Below are positions 11,063 through 21,712 of a DNA stretch of 64,000 nt, in pieces (the stretch's first letter is position 1; the number at the start of each line of letters is the position of its first letter). A program made the translations under genes and the position numbers. The stretch spans positions 12,501-76,500 of the forward strand of contig JAEMWC010001405.1 of assembly GCA_016490735.1 (NCBI GenBank), read 5' to 3'. The notes under the pieces are model-generated. The model saw only the letters and a program-made list of their open reading frames with translations, had not been told where the DNA came from and did not search any database. This DNA is from Pachyseris speciosa. Taxonomy: Eukaryota > Cnidaria > Anthozoa > Scleractinia > Pachyseridae.

Positions 11063-11499
11063 CGTTGATAAACCAAATTTTCTTGTAAACAAGACACTCT
11101 ATGAGAGTGTACTCGGGATACCTCGTGATGCAGAATTCGAAGTGGGACGCACCCTTTTGATTCTCGAAAAATTGAAAATGATTCTTTGGGTTCGCACAAG
11201 GCTTTTTTGTTTACGTTTGAGCAAAGCACGTAAAACGCTTTTGAGAGTTGCCATCGAGAGTGATAACCGAACGCTAATAGATCTGTGGTAATATTTGTAG
11301 CAAACTACGTACAGGGATGAAATACGCTTTAACACTGAAAAGAAAACGGCACATACACGAATATAAGTAAAAGAAATAAAAGAAAGGCAATTGAACGAAA
11401 TAAAATACAAAATTATGGAATGAATACGACACTTACAAGATCTGTACGGCAACTCCGGAGACAAGTACTAATTTGCACAACGAGAAACTTAACTTTTAA

Positions 11500-11874
11500 G
11501 GCCCGGTTCATACGTCGCATTTCTGCCGTGTCGAATTCAATTAATCTAATTAAATTCGACATAAAGTCGACGTCTGAATCAGCTGCCGAATTTCTGCCGC
11601 ACGTTCGACTGGTCTTGTCGCATTATCCGGCAGAAATGCGGCACTGATTCAAACGTCGAATTTATGCCGTGTTGTTTCTAATACATAGCTTTACGTACCG
11701 GGCCTTAGGCACGATCGGTAAACTTTTGTTGCATTTTCTCGAGACATAAGAGGTATAATTTGTAGTATGAATTAAGTGCGGTACAAAAGCGACGTATGAA
11801 TCAACAATCGCATTTCTGCCGCACTTAATTCAACTGAATTCGACACGGCAGAAATGCGACGTATGAACCGGGCC
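11500..11874. mobile_element. MITE with 40-bp perfect terminal inverted repeats
   Basis: The left arm (11500-11539) starts GGCCCGGTTCATACGTCGCA and is perfectly inverted at 11835-11874. The interior repeats variants of GCATTTCTGCCG and TTCGACACGGCAG. There is no coding capacity, and no target-site duplication is clear. A related terminus (GGCCCGGCCAAACGAG) is found on another element at 12,929-13,793. Confidence 0.75.
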
Positions 11875-12059
11875 ACTGAGTATTGAGAAACAACGCCACT
11901 AAGGAATGTACAGACTGCGCAACACGAATTACGTAACTGCACGCCGAAAAGTGACAAAATCAAGGTGAAACAATAAAACATGATTAAAGAGCGAAAACAT
12001 CACGCGCTCGTGGCTACAATATTGTTTACCGCTTACAGACCAGTACCGCTCAAAAAGTA

Positions 12060-12424
12060 GGTAGCCAGTCGCGTCGCGTTTCCTGTGCGATGCGAATTAC
12101 GTCGCCCGCTTCGCGATTCGCGTCGAGTGAGAGTCACTAAAGCGAAAATTTTTGACAAATTTCGGATGACTTTCGCGAACCGTGTTACAAATGCAGCTAT
12201 TGTTCAAATACACACAGTATTATTGAGGTCATCATGAATCGAAATGGCGCAGTCCTCTTGTAAAGAAAACGACGATTTCGTTACTTAGTTCGCCACAAAT
12301 GGCTAGTGTTTTGTATGGTGGCCGCCATAGCATTTTTGATCAACATCATAGCATTTTTGTATAAATTTCTGTTTTTTTTTTCTGATTTCCATTTTTTTCG
12401 ATTATTCATTTTCCCTTTATTTCC

Positions 12425-12467
<43 letters not shown>

Positions 12468-12570
12468 TCGTTTTTTTCTTTTAGATTTTATTTCTTTTTC
12501 TCTTTCTTTCTAAAGTCATTTGACAGTTGTAGCTATTATCGTCATTACAGTAGGTCAAATTTGCAATACA
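12060..12570. other. No gene seen; (ATT)n microsatellite at 12,427-12,467
   Basis: AT- and T-rich sequence. A pure ATT trinucleotide run occupies about 12,427-12,467. The open frame across it (Ile/Phe-rich) is an artefact of low complexity. Confidence 0.6.
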
Positions 12571-12928
12571 GTGCAACTTCTATTAAGAGGCCACCCTCGG
12601 GACTTTGAAAACTGGCCGCTTAATAGAGGTTGGCCGTTTAATAGCGATAAAAGAAAAATTGGGTAGAAATGACAGTCAAAGTAATTTTTTGGCTCTATAT
12701 AGCAAAATAATTGTTGAAAGGTGTACATATGTGAATATACATTCAAAAATCACTGTAACGAAACGTCAAGGGCCCTGTATTGGCGAATCTCCAGGCCGTG
12801 TAAAGTTGTACCGTACTTCTAACAAAGAGGGCATGCTACTTGAAGCACAGGGAGCAGAGGAGTTCTATTTGACCGTATTTACAATTAAATTCGCCGGACA
12901 GTTACAGTGCGAATTGATCTTCTTGGTT

Positions 12929-13793
12929 AAGGCCCGGCCAAACGAGTGCAACATCATCCAACATTGTTGAATCCAACATTGTTGGACGATGTTGCACAAT
13001 GTTGAACGAGGTGGCCAAACGAATGCAACATGTTGGATTCAACACTTGTCGTTCTTGTAGCTGAAAACGGCGAAATATAGCGATTTGAAGAGTTTTGCGT
13101 GCCACGTTTGCCTAAGCGTATAGTAGAGATACGCTCAGGTAAACGTCGCAGGCAAAACTCTTCAAATCGCTAAAAAGAACGACAATACACAACATTTCAG
13201 GTAAAAAGACGTTTATTTTGATCTTATATGTGGATATTAACCGTAGCATATTACGATAATATGAACCTTTTCGATATTCCCATACATTGCAACAAAATTC
13301 AAAATATCCAACGGTCACACAGTTTGCGTGGGTACCCTGTGGTTTTCATTAGCGTCCCAATCACAAGCGCAAGCAAAAGCGCAAGCATAGGTAGCTTATG
13401 CTAAGTGAAAACGAACACTACGCAAGCGAACGCAAGCATAAGCACAAGCACAAGGAAAAGGAAAATTTTAAATCCTTGCGCTTGTGCTTATGCTTGCGTT
13501 AAGCCCGTTTTCACAGTGAAATAATAGCTCTTGTGCTTGAGTCGCTAGTTAAAACCAAGCTTTATGTACAGTTATCGGTCTCGCAGCATTTTCTGGGCTA
13601 ACAAAGACAATATGGAACGGGTTTGTTTTCTAAGGAGTCTTGGTAAATTTTGGTTCCAAACCCTTGAGACCAAGTGTTGAATCCAACATGTTGCATTCAT
13701 TTGGCCACCTCGTTCAACACTTTGCAACATTGTCCAACAATGTTGGATTCAACCATGCTGGATGATGTTGCACTCGTTTTGCCGGGCCTTTAA
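12929..13793. mobile_element. Nested MITE-like element with ~110-bp inverted repeats, TTAA flanks
   Basis: The left end reads GGCCCGGCCAAACGAGTGCA after TTAA. The right end reads the inverse (GCACTCGTTTTGCCGGGCCT) before TTAA. Homology of the arms continues through ATCCAACATTGTTGGA and GAACGAGGTGGCCAAACGAA, about 110 bp each. The centre contains a second long hairpin (13,073-13,171) and a 13,338-13,525 segment built from AAGCGCAAGC/GCTTATGCTTGCG repeats, itself inverted-repeat flanked. No coding gene. Confidence 0.6.
13073..13171. repeat. ~100-bp palindrome
   Basis: TAGCGATTTGAAGAGTTTTGC at 13,078 onward is inverted at about 13,152-13,171, and the inner parts ACGTTTGCCTAAGCGTAT / ATACGCTCAGGTAAACGT also pair. 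This gives one long imperfect hairpin centred near 13,123. Confidence 0.7.
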
Positions 13794-14699
13794 CTCTCCG
13801 TACGTACGTGATCAGACAGCAAAACAAACGATCGTGTTACGCTGCTGTAGCTGTCAACGCGAACGGAAAGCTTTGCTTTCCGGAATCGTCGCCCGACGAT
13901 TGTTGCGGATACGCTTTTCAACAGCAGCCTAACACGATCGCTTGTATGTGGTTTGATCACGTACGGTGATTCAAATCGACAAGATTTATTCGCGCTGTAA
14001 TTGTACGGTGAATTTAACAGGAATTACGGTCAAATAGGACTCCTCTGCTCCCTGTGCTTGAAGCACAGTACAAGTGCTGTCTATGTGAAAGATTTACACG
14101 TGTATACATTTTGCGGCTTGTGACTTGTCATTACAGTGGAGATTAAATTGCAGGTCTTGTTGTTATTGGTAATCACCTATTCTTGTCGCTTTCTTCTTGT
14201 ACCATTTCGCTTGAAAAGATAATTTGCTGGCCGCTTAACAGAGGTAAAAAGAAAACAATCAATAATAACCTTGCAACAGTCAAAAAGTGGCCGCGGCCGC
14301 TTAATAGAGGTGGCCGTTGAATAGAGGTATCGAATCTCTTCTCCGCTAGTTCTAAAATGGAAAACGAAATTAAAATCATCTTAAAGTGAGCCCCAAATTA
14401 AACATTGCATCTATCTTGTAGAGTTTTATAGTCATATCCCGAGCGTATTTCTTGTGAGGTCAGTGCCTTCTTAGTACAACAGTAAAACGAGCGTACTTAA
14501 AAAAAAAAGATGCAAAAAAAAATAAATAATCGATAATATGTGGTTAGTAATCTAGAAAGTGGAATTATCTCAATTTTTTATTCAGTCAACCCTAGAACGG
14601 CACCAGGTTCAAAGGAGAAGACACCGGCAAAGAAGAGAGACGTTGGTGATGGTAATGTTATTTTCTTTCTTTGTAAATAAACCCTTTACTTCTCCGCTA

Positions 14700-14870
14700 G
14701 TTAAGCGGCCGTCGCTTAGCGACGAGCCGCTTCTAGTAATACCCTTTTTTTTTAAGCGGCCGTCGCTTAGCGACGAGCCGCTTCTAGTAATACCCAATTT
14801 TTTTTTTTTTGTGGTTATTTTTCGTCGTGGTGTCCGTCGAGAGGCCCGTGCCCCTCTCGGCCAGAGGAAC
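14700..14870 (+). repeat. Two tandem 47-50-bp hairpin units and a dispersed flank
   Basis: The unit AAGCGGCCGTCGCTTAGCGA plus CGAGCCGCTTCTAGTAATACCC occurs twice (about 14,704-14,745 and 14,753-14,795), each self-complementary around GTCGCTTAGCGAC. A 60-bp segment that follows (from GTGGTTATTTTTCGTCGTGG, about 14,811-14,870) recurs at about 16,283-16,343. Confidence 0.75.
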
Positions 14871-15095
14871 AAACATTTACATAAAGGAAAAAATACGGTT
14901 ACTAAAAAATTTTGTAGTAAATAAAGTCATTACGTCGGTCACGCATCGTCTCTTTAAAAGCCGTTCAATGCTCAAGGGTTACAGAGGAAAGAAATGTTTT
15001 GTCAGAATTGAATTACTCCGATGTACACCCAGTAGGAAAGGAATTAATTCGAAAGCGTTTATTTAGAGCAGTATTTAACAACACCGATGACTTAA

Positions 15096-15477
15096 AGGAG
15101 CACTGTCACCGGGATTTTTGCTGTTTTTGGTTCAATTCTGCCAAAATTACTGCCTTTTACCTGTTATCGTGCAAAAAATGCTCCTACAGAATCAGCAAGA
15201 TGAATTGCAATGACATTTTAGCCGGAAGAGCTAACCATAATATTTTTTTGGTGATTTTTCAATGCATAGCTTGAAATTTTGAAAAAACTGGCAAGTTTTT
15301 TCAAATTTCAATCCATTTCCATCCTCGTCATCTTACATGGAATACAGAAGTTTATGGTGTCAATGCAGTACTACAGTCTTTGGCAACAAAACTAGACCAT
15401 TATTTTAAGGTTTCTACTGATGCATTGGCAGTTTAAAGTTTTTTAAAGTGATGGTACAATAGCGTGACACTGCCCCT
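15096..15477. mobile_element. TTAA-flanked MITE (piggyBac-like target), with an empty site in the neighbouring duplicate
   Basis: The 382-bp insert has ends AGGAGCACTGTCAC and GTGACACTGCCCCT, inverted with two mismatches, and TTAA on both sides (15092-15095 and 15478-15481). The parallel copy at about 16,638-16,645 has a single TTAA (GATGACTTAACTAAAG), i.e. the uninserted site. TTAA duplication is the hallmark of piggyBac-type transposition. There is no coding capacity, so it is non-autonomous. Confidence 0.8.
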
Positions 15478-16025
15478 TTAACTAAAGGTATTCGGAAGAC
15501 CGTCGATGTTTTTAAACTGAACTTGTAGATTTTTATGACCATAAAATACAGGGGTCAGATTCGGAAGTGGCGAAATCCTTTCAAAAAGAAATGTTTAGTC
15601 AGAATTATAGGAAATGAATTTATTTGAGCGTTCCTTTTGACCCGAAATATTGACCGAGTTAGTGATGGTGCAATACCGGAAGTACTAGTGATGGTGCAAT
15701 ACCGGAAGTGAAATACAGCTCTTTTGAACATACCTTGGTAGTATTGAGATATCGGTTATCGTCGAGAAACTGGTCAACGGATCGAAGACTCAGATTTATA
15801 CCAAATTCTTCGCTTTCTTTGAAATTGTCAAACAAATCGAAGTGCCAGTGTTTTGTCAAGCTTCAGCTGGCCTTGGTTTCTCGCGTAGCGAATATCCATA
15901 GTATCGGTTCAGTGCTTTCCGTGTTAAATTGCAAAATAGGTTTACAGCTTAAGCGTTGACTAAGGGAAAAAAAGACAAGTGAAAAGGAATAGAAAAAAAA
16001 AGAGATCAAAGTAAAAAAACCCTTC

Positions 16026-16103
16026 GCCGTGGTGCGGCTTGAATCACCGACTCTAAGCTGCCATCATAGTATGATAAGAGCGCACTAACCCACTACGCCA
16101 CCT
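16026..16103 (-). repeat. tRNA-like SINE head
   Basis: The minus strand reads TGGCGTAGTGGGTTAGTGCG (A box) and GGTGATTCAAGCC (B-box-like). A diverged copy lies at 17,158-17,233 in the second duplicate, and another tRNA-like segment is at about 16,350-16,440 (AGTTGAACTGGCGACC). The imperfect B box argues against functional tRNAs. Confidence 0.5.
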
Positions 16104-17640
16104 AAATCTTTTCTAAACGCATTTTTGAATTTTAAGTTCTTTATCATTCAGAGTGACGAATTGACTGTCATGCCAACTGGAAGGTGACAAAAATTGAATT
16201 ACGATCAACTTGAACTTATCCTGTGCATTAATCCGGCTCGGATGGTCAAAAAGGCCGCTTCTAATTCTCGCAGAATTTCTTGTTGTGGTTATTTTTCGTC
16301 GTGGTGTCCGTCGAGAGGCCCGTGCCCCTCTCGGCCAGAGGAAGAATTTTAATAGTGGCACCCGGAGTTGAACTGGCGACCTTCAAATAACAACCTCGGT
16401 CCCTTATCCGAATGCGCTATCCGATTTCGCTAATGAGACATCTCTTGCGGTTATTAGAGAATTTTGTAGTAAATAAAGTCGTTACGTCGGTCACGCATCG
16501 TCTCTTTACGTTCAATGCTCAAGGTTTACAGGGGAAAGAAATGTTTTGTCAGAATTTAATTACTCCGATGTACATCCAGTAGGAAAGGAGTTTATTCGAA
16601 AGCGTTTATTTAGAGCAGTATTTCACAACACCGATGACTTAACTAAAGCTATTCGGAAGACCGTAGATGTTTTTAAACTGAACTTGTAGATTTTGGTGGC
16701 CATAAAATACAGGGGTCAGAGTCGTAAATGGCGAAATCCTTTCAAAAAGAAATGTTTAGTCAGAATTATAGGAAATGAATTTATTTGAGCGTTCCTTTTG
16801 ACCCGAAATATTGACCGAGTTAGTGATGGTGCAATACCGGAAGTGAAATACAGCTCTTTTGAACATACCTTGGTAGTATTGAGATATCGGTTATCGTCGA
16901 GAAACTGGTCAACGGATCGAAGACTCAGATTTATACCAAATTCTTCGCTTTCTTTGAAATTGTCAAACAAATCGAAGTGCCAGTGTTTTGTCAAGCTTCA
17001 GCTGGCCTTGGTTTCTCGCGTAGACAATTTCCATAGTATCGGTTCAGTACTTTTCCGTGTTAAATTGCAAAATAGGTTTACAGCTTAAGCGTTGACAAAA
17101 GAAGTTGACAAGTGAAAAGGAATAGAAAACAAAAAGAGATCAAAGAAAAAAAACTTCACAATGTTGAGGCTTGAACCACCGACCCTATGCTGCCATTACA
17201 GTAAGTAAAGAGCGCACTAACCCACTAGGCCACCAAAAACCTTCTCTAAACGCTTGATCGAATTTTTAATTCTTTATCATCCAGAGTGACGAATTGACTG
17301 TCATGCCAACTGAAAGGTGACAAAAATTGAATTACGATCAACTTGAACTTATCCTGTGCATTAATCCGGCTCGGATGGTCAAAACGGCCGCTTCTAATTC
17401 TCGCAGAATTTCTTGTTCTAAAATGGAAAATTGATATTTAAAATATCTTTAAGTGAGCTCCAATCTAAACATTGCATCTATCTTGTAGAGTTTTATAGCG
17501 GAGCTCCGCCAAGCGGAGCACCATGGCTAAGAAAATATGGTAACCCATCTGTTCGAGAAAATTTGGTTTTGGTCACATTAATTGTGTGTTGTAACCCGCG
17601 TTTTTTGCGTCCTTATAATGATAATGATAATGTTAATGAC

Positions 17641-17806
17641 ATATGAAATAAATCATACATGAACTGCGGAAATAAAATCAAATGAAGAATGATCCTCGCA
17701 GTTGTGAACGCAATTTATGCAATTGCGAAAAGAAGCCTGAAAAAAAAAATTCAGGACTTCAACGGGGTTTGAACCCGTGACCTCGCGATTACCGGTGCGA
17801 TGCTCA

Positions 17807-17837
<31 letters not shown>

Positions 17838-18092
17838 AGAGTAGGTCAACTGTGGGTTCATATGTTCCCGTGAAAGAAATGAGTGTAAATGACATATACA
17901 TGAACTGCGGAAATGAAATCAAATGAAGAATGATCCTCGCAGTTTTGAACGCAATTTATGCAATTGCGAAAAATTATTTACTTGAACTATTGTCATTCAC
18001 ACATGAACCCCGTTGAAGTCCTGAATTTTTTTCAGCCTTCTTTCCGCAATTGCATAAATTGCGTTCACAACTGCGAGGATCATTCTTCATTT
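17641..18092. repeat. tRNA-derived SINE copies, partly inverted
   Basis: The unit contains ATGATCCTCGCAGTTGTGAA, GCAATTTATGCAATTGCG, GCCTGAAAAAAAAAATTCAGG and a minus-strand tRNA-like head (GGTTTGAACCCGTGACCTCG, GAGCTATGAAGCC). It runs in one orientation from 17,641 to 17,985 and partly in the other at 18,005-18,092. The same family occurs at about 40,830-40,910 and 41,160-41,490. Confidence 0.7.
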
Positions 18093-18099
18093 GATACTG

Positions 18100-18130
18100 A
18101 TGATAATGATAATGATAATGATAATGATAG
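18100..18130 (+). repeat. (GATAAT)n microsatellite
   Basis: Repeats of GATAAT at 18,100-18,130, with a shorter relative at about 17,615-17,638. Confidence 0.8.
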
Positions 18131-18149
18131 TTTACAGCGTCAGATACGC

Positions 18150-18940
18150 TTTTGACAGCGTACATCTTTGATATTGGACGTCCATGTTGTCCATGTGGCC
18201 AATTGACACCTGTCAGAGCAAGGTATCCGCTGACCAGTATTACGTGACGATATCGAGGGCTCAAGTTAAGACCTCATAGAGGTCAGCTGTTTTTTTTAAA
18301 TAGACCGCTGATCAGGTACTGATTTTCAATTGGATCGCAGGTTCAAGCCAGGTGTGGGACAAAACGAGGCTTAATTTTTCGCGCGCTTCCTGCGGCTCGA
18401 GATTTCACATTCAGTTGGTTTCTTCATTTTGAGCAAAACAACTTCATCTTCGAAGTTCTGTCTTTTAATTCGTGTAAAAGGCATAAAAATCAAGAGCTAC
18501 TTAAAAGATACTCCGGAAGGTGAATTTTCAACTGATAAAATGAACAAGAGCAAAAGTTTTTGCTCAGGAAATTCTTACATTTTCGAACCACTTGTATGGC
18601 GCTCGGATTGTGCGGTTTCAAAACAAAATGAATTAACGCTTCAAGGGCTTGTTCCTTTACCGCGGCATCTTGCAGCTCACCAAGAAAGTTCACTTAACAA
18701 TGAACCGGAGGAACGAGTAGCTCAAACTTGGTGGAAGAAGTTCTTTTCTTTGGACAAACCGTTTGCTATTTTTGTAGATGCGTGTTTTTAGCGGCGCTTC
18801 GGCGGCCCGAAGGGCCGCCAAGCCGAGCACCATGGGTAAGAAAATATGGTAACCCATCTGTTCGATAAAATTTGGTTTTGGGCACCGTACGATCGCCCGT
18901 ACGTTCGCCCTTCCATGTATGCGATGTGAAAGGTCCTATA

Positions 18941-19005
<65 letters not shown>

Positions 19006-19690
19006 CGAACATGGCGGTCGTACTCCAGTTGACCACCTACTTTATAGCATACATCTTCCATATGAGACAGCCTCGGACATCCATGTTCTGGTCAATTGAC
19101 ACCTGTCAAAACAAGGCATCCACTGACCAGTATCACGTGACCATATCACGGGCTAGAGTTTGAAGGTCATCGAGGTCAGCTTTTTTTTTAACTTGACCGC
19201 TGACCAGGTACTGGCTTTCTATTGGATCGCAGGCTCAAGGCAGGTGTGGGACACCCCAGCCAAAACGAGGCTTAATTTTTCGCGCCCTTTCTGCGGCCCG
19301 AAATTTCACATTTAGTTGATTTCTTCATTTTGAGCTAAACAACTTCATCTTCTTTCGAAGTTTTGTTCGCGTAAAAGGCCTAAAAATCAGGAACTAGTTA
19401 AAAGATACTCCGGAAGGTGATTTTTCAAGTGATAAAAAGGAAGAACAAAAGATTTTTCTCGGGAAAAGCTGAAAACTTGGATCGACTTGGATCGCCCGGA
19501 TTTTGTGGTTGGAAAACAAAATGATTCAACGCTTCAAAGGCTTTCACTTTACCGCGGCATCTTGCAGCTCACCAAGAAAGGTCACTCAACAGTTCACCGA
19601 CATTGATGGAAGGAACGAGTAGCTCAGACTTAGTGGAAGAAGTTCTTCCTTTGGACAAACCGCTTGCTATTTTAAGTGATTCCTGTTTTT
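18150..19690. repeat. Direct duplication of a ~600-bp segment
   Basis: About 18,150-18,790 and 19,030-19,690 share order and orientation. Examples are CAATTGACACCTGTCAGAGC / CAATTGACACCTGTCAAAAC, GAGGCTTAATTTTTCGCGC, AAAAGATACTCCGGAAGGTGA and ACCGCGGCATCTTGCAGCTC. The two copies are separated by a GC-rich hairpin (18,790-18,835) and an (AAT)n microsatellite. The frame across 18,429-18,791 lacks any recognisable domain. Confidence 0.7.
18946..19004 (+). repeat. (AAT)n microsatellite, ~59 bp
   Basis: Pure AAT trinucleotide array. The Tyr- or Ile-rich frames that cross it are artefacts. Confidence 0.9.
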
Positions 19691-21001
19691 ACTAAAGTGG
19701 ATACGTATTTTCAAGAACCTCTACAACACAGGTGAATTAATTAAATTGAAGCTTAACATTTGGTTTAATCGTTGTTATGTTTCTTCACGAATAAAACTTG
19801 TACTTTTCTTTCGACTGGACATAAATAACCATCCTCTCTATTTGTTTTGGACGCAAAGAAGTAGTTGAATTGTTTATATGTTTTGCTGTTTTGCTTGCAA
19901 GCGATCGCGAACGAGTGTTTTTACTCCGCTTGGCTGACTGTTTTTCGACGTCTGTGCCTCAAAATTTTGCCCTTATATTATTAACACGTATTCGCAATGG
20001 GTCCTCGTAAAAAGGAATAAAGCCCCGACTAAACGATCAAACATTTTCACCCAGCATCGTGTTTGTCAAACATAACGTTGGGTGGCTAAACGCACAAACA
20101 ATGTTTAACCAAACACTAGACAGAGTGAGTCCACAGAACGATTTTTTGCGTATTATCGCTGAAATTTCGATGTTATTTGGTTAATTTGGTTGCTTTTTAC
20201 TCGTTGTGCACGCTTTGTTGGTTGGGGTGGCTAAATGATCAAACATTTGTTCGTAACGCGAAATGTTGGATGAAAATGTTTGATCTAGACCAATCATGGA
20301 AAGCCATTTAAATGCAATGTTGAGAGATGTGGCTAAACGGTTTAACATGCTCGTCCAACACGATGTTGGATGAAATGTTTGATCGTTTTTTGATTGTTTA
20401 ATAATTGGTTTTCGTACAAACATACGCGTCGTATATTGTTTTCATGTAATGTTTTAATGTTTCGAGGTCTTTGCACCGCGGTCAATTCCTGTTGACTGCC
20501 AGCTCTAAACATAAAATATTGGCGCAAGGAAAGCCATGCGAAGTTGTTCAATACCAGTACACAAAAATTATAATCCTGGAGCTCCGCTTTTAGGCTTGGC
20601 TAAATCTAAATACTACTAAAGTGGATCGATGCGTATTTTCATGTCGTAGAAAGCTCGACAGCACAGGTAACTTAAATAAATTCAATCTTAGAATTTGGTT
20701 TAGTCATTGTTACTTTTGTTCAGGAATGAAACTTGTATTCTTGCTTCGACTGGATATAAATAACAATCTACTCGTTTTGGACATAAAGAACTACCTAGTC
20801 GAATTGTTTGTTTGATGTTTAGCTTGCAAGCGAACGAGTGTTTTTCCTCTGCTTGGCTGACTGTACATGTTTTTCGACGTCTGTATTTCTATAGTGTTAA
20901 GAACTGAAAGAAAAGTTTGCCCTTCTGTTATTAACACGTATTACCAATGAGTCTTCGTAAAGTATCTTATATTTTGCGCGACGAGGGCAATTTCAGCAAA
21001 T

Positions 21002-21041
<40 letters not shown>

Positions 21042-21712
21042 GCCCCATGCGATTATCTATAAAAACTATCAGAATTGTTTTCCTTTTTCTCTTTTCTACG
21101 ACATTCAAGCTTATGTCTAAGTTTAACTTACTACGAAATATGTTTGTTAAGCCCCGGCTAAAAGATGAAACATTTTCATCCAATCACACATAACGTTTGG
21201 TGGCTAAACGCATAACAGTGTTTGACCAAACACCGGACCAAGTGAGTCCAAAAAATGATTTTTGCGTATTATCGCTGAAATTTTCGACGTTATGTGGTTC
21301 ATCTGGTTGCTTTTTACCGTTTGTGCACGATTTGTTTGTTGGGGTGACTAAACGATTAAACATTTGTTTGTAATGCGAAATTTTGGATGAACATGTTTGA
21401 TCTAGATCAAACATGGAAAGCCATTTAATGCACTATTGAGAGAGCTGGCTTAACCTTCAAACATGCTCGTCCAACGATGTTGGATGAAAATATTTGATCG
21501 TTCTTAGATTGCTAAATTTGTTTTCGAACAAACACACGCGTCGACTGTATTGTTTTCTTGTAATGTTTTAAGGTTTTCGAACCGCAGTCAATTCCTTTTG
21601 ACTGCTCTAAACATAAAATATTGGCCAAGGAAAGCCATGCGGTATTGCTCAATACCATTATAAAAATAATAATCGTGGAGCTCCCCTTTTAGGCTTGGCT
21701 AAATCTATGTAT
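19690..21712. repeat. Tandem duplication of a ~1-kb segment, each copy with a small inverted-repeat element
   Basis: About 19,690-20,612 and 20,613-21,712 align along their length (ACTAAAGTGGAT, CGACTGGACATAAATAAC / CGACTGGATATAAATAAC, GCTTGGCTGACTGT, GAGCTCC..TTTTAGGCTTGGCTAAATC). Each includes a ~360-bp element with inverted ends of the type CTAAACGATCAAACATTTTC...GAAAATGTTTGATCGTT (about 20,028-20,392 and 21,150-21,505). No protein gene. Confidence 0.7.

Larger units (their letters stand above)
12572..14328. mobile_element. Element with CTCTATTAAGCGGCC-type inverted ends, hosting a nested MITE
   Basis: GGCCGCTTAATAGAGG-type sequence occurs near 12,610-12,650. Inverted and direct variants appear near 14,225 and at 14,288-14,328, giving an inverted-end layout. 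No transposase is recognisable. A second element (12,929-13,793) lies inside, flanked by TTAA. The interior sequence GACCGTATTTACAATTAAATTC near 12,870 and AATTACGGTCAAATAGGAC near 14,025 are inverted relatives either side of the nested copy. Confidence 0.5.
14890..17415. repeat. Local tandem duplication of a ~1-kb segment
   Basis: About 14,905-15,095 aligns with 16,455-16,640. About 15,480-15,990 aligns with 16,640-17,130. About 16,120-16,280 aligns with 17,270-17,405. The copies keep the same order and orientation and differ by scattered changes. The first copy carries an inserted TTAA-flanked MITE (15,096-15,477) and an internal 26-bp duplication (GTGATGGTGCAATACCGGAA at 15,662 and again at 15,688). 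No protein gene is visible. Confidence 0.75.

Noticed and set aside
12306..12608. Ile/Phe-rich frame
   Set aside because: Low-complexity ATT run and T-rich flanks; no coding signature.
14609..16361. Minus-strand frames sharing LWPRGARASRRTPRRKIT
   Set aside because: The shared peptide is only a translation of a dispersed 60-bp repeat (14,811-14,870 and 16,283-16,343) in different contexts.
18788..19099. Frames with long Tyr or Ile runs
   Set aside because: They are translations of the (AAT)n microsatellite.
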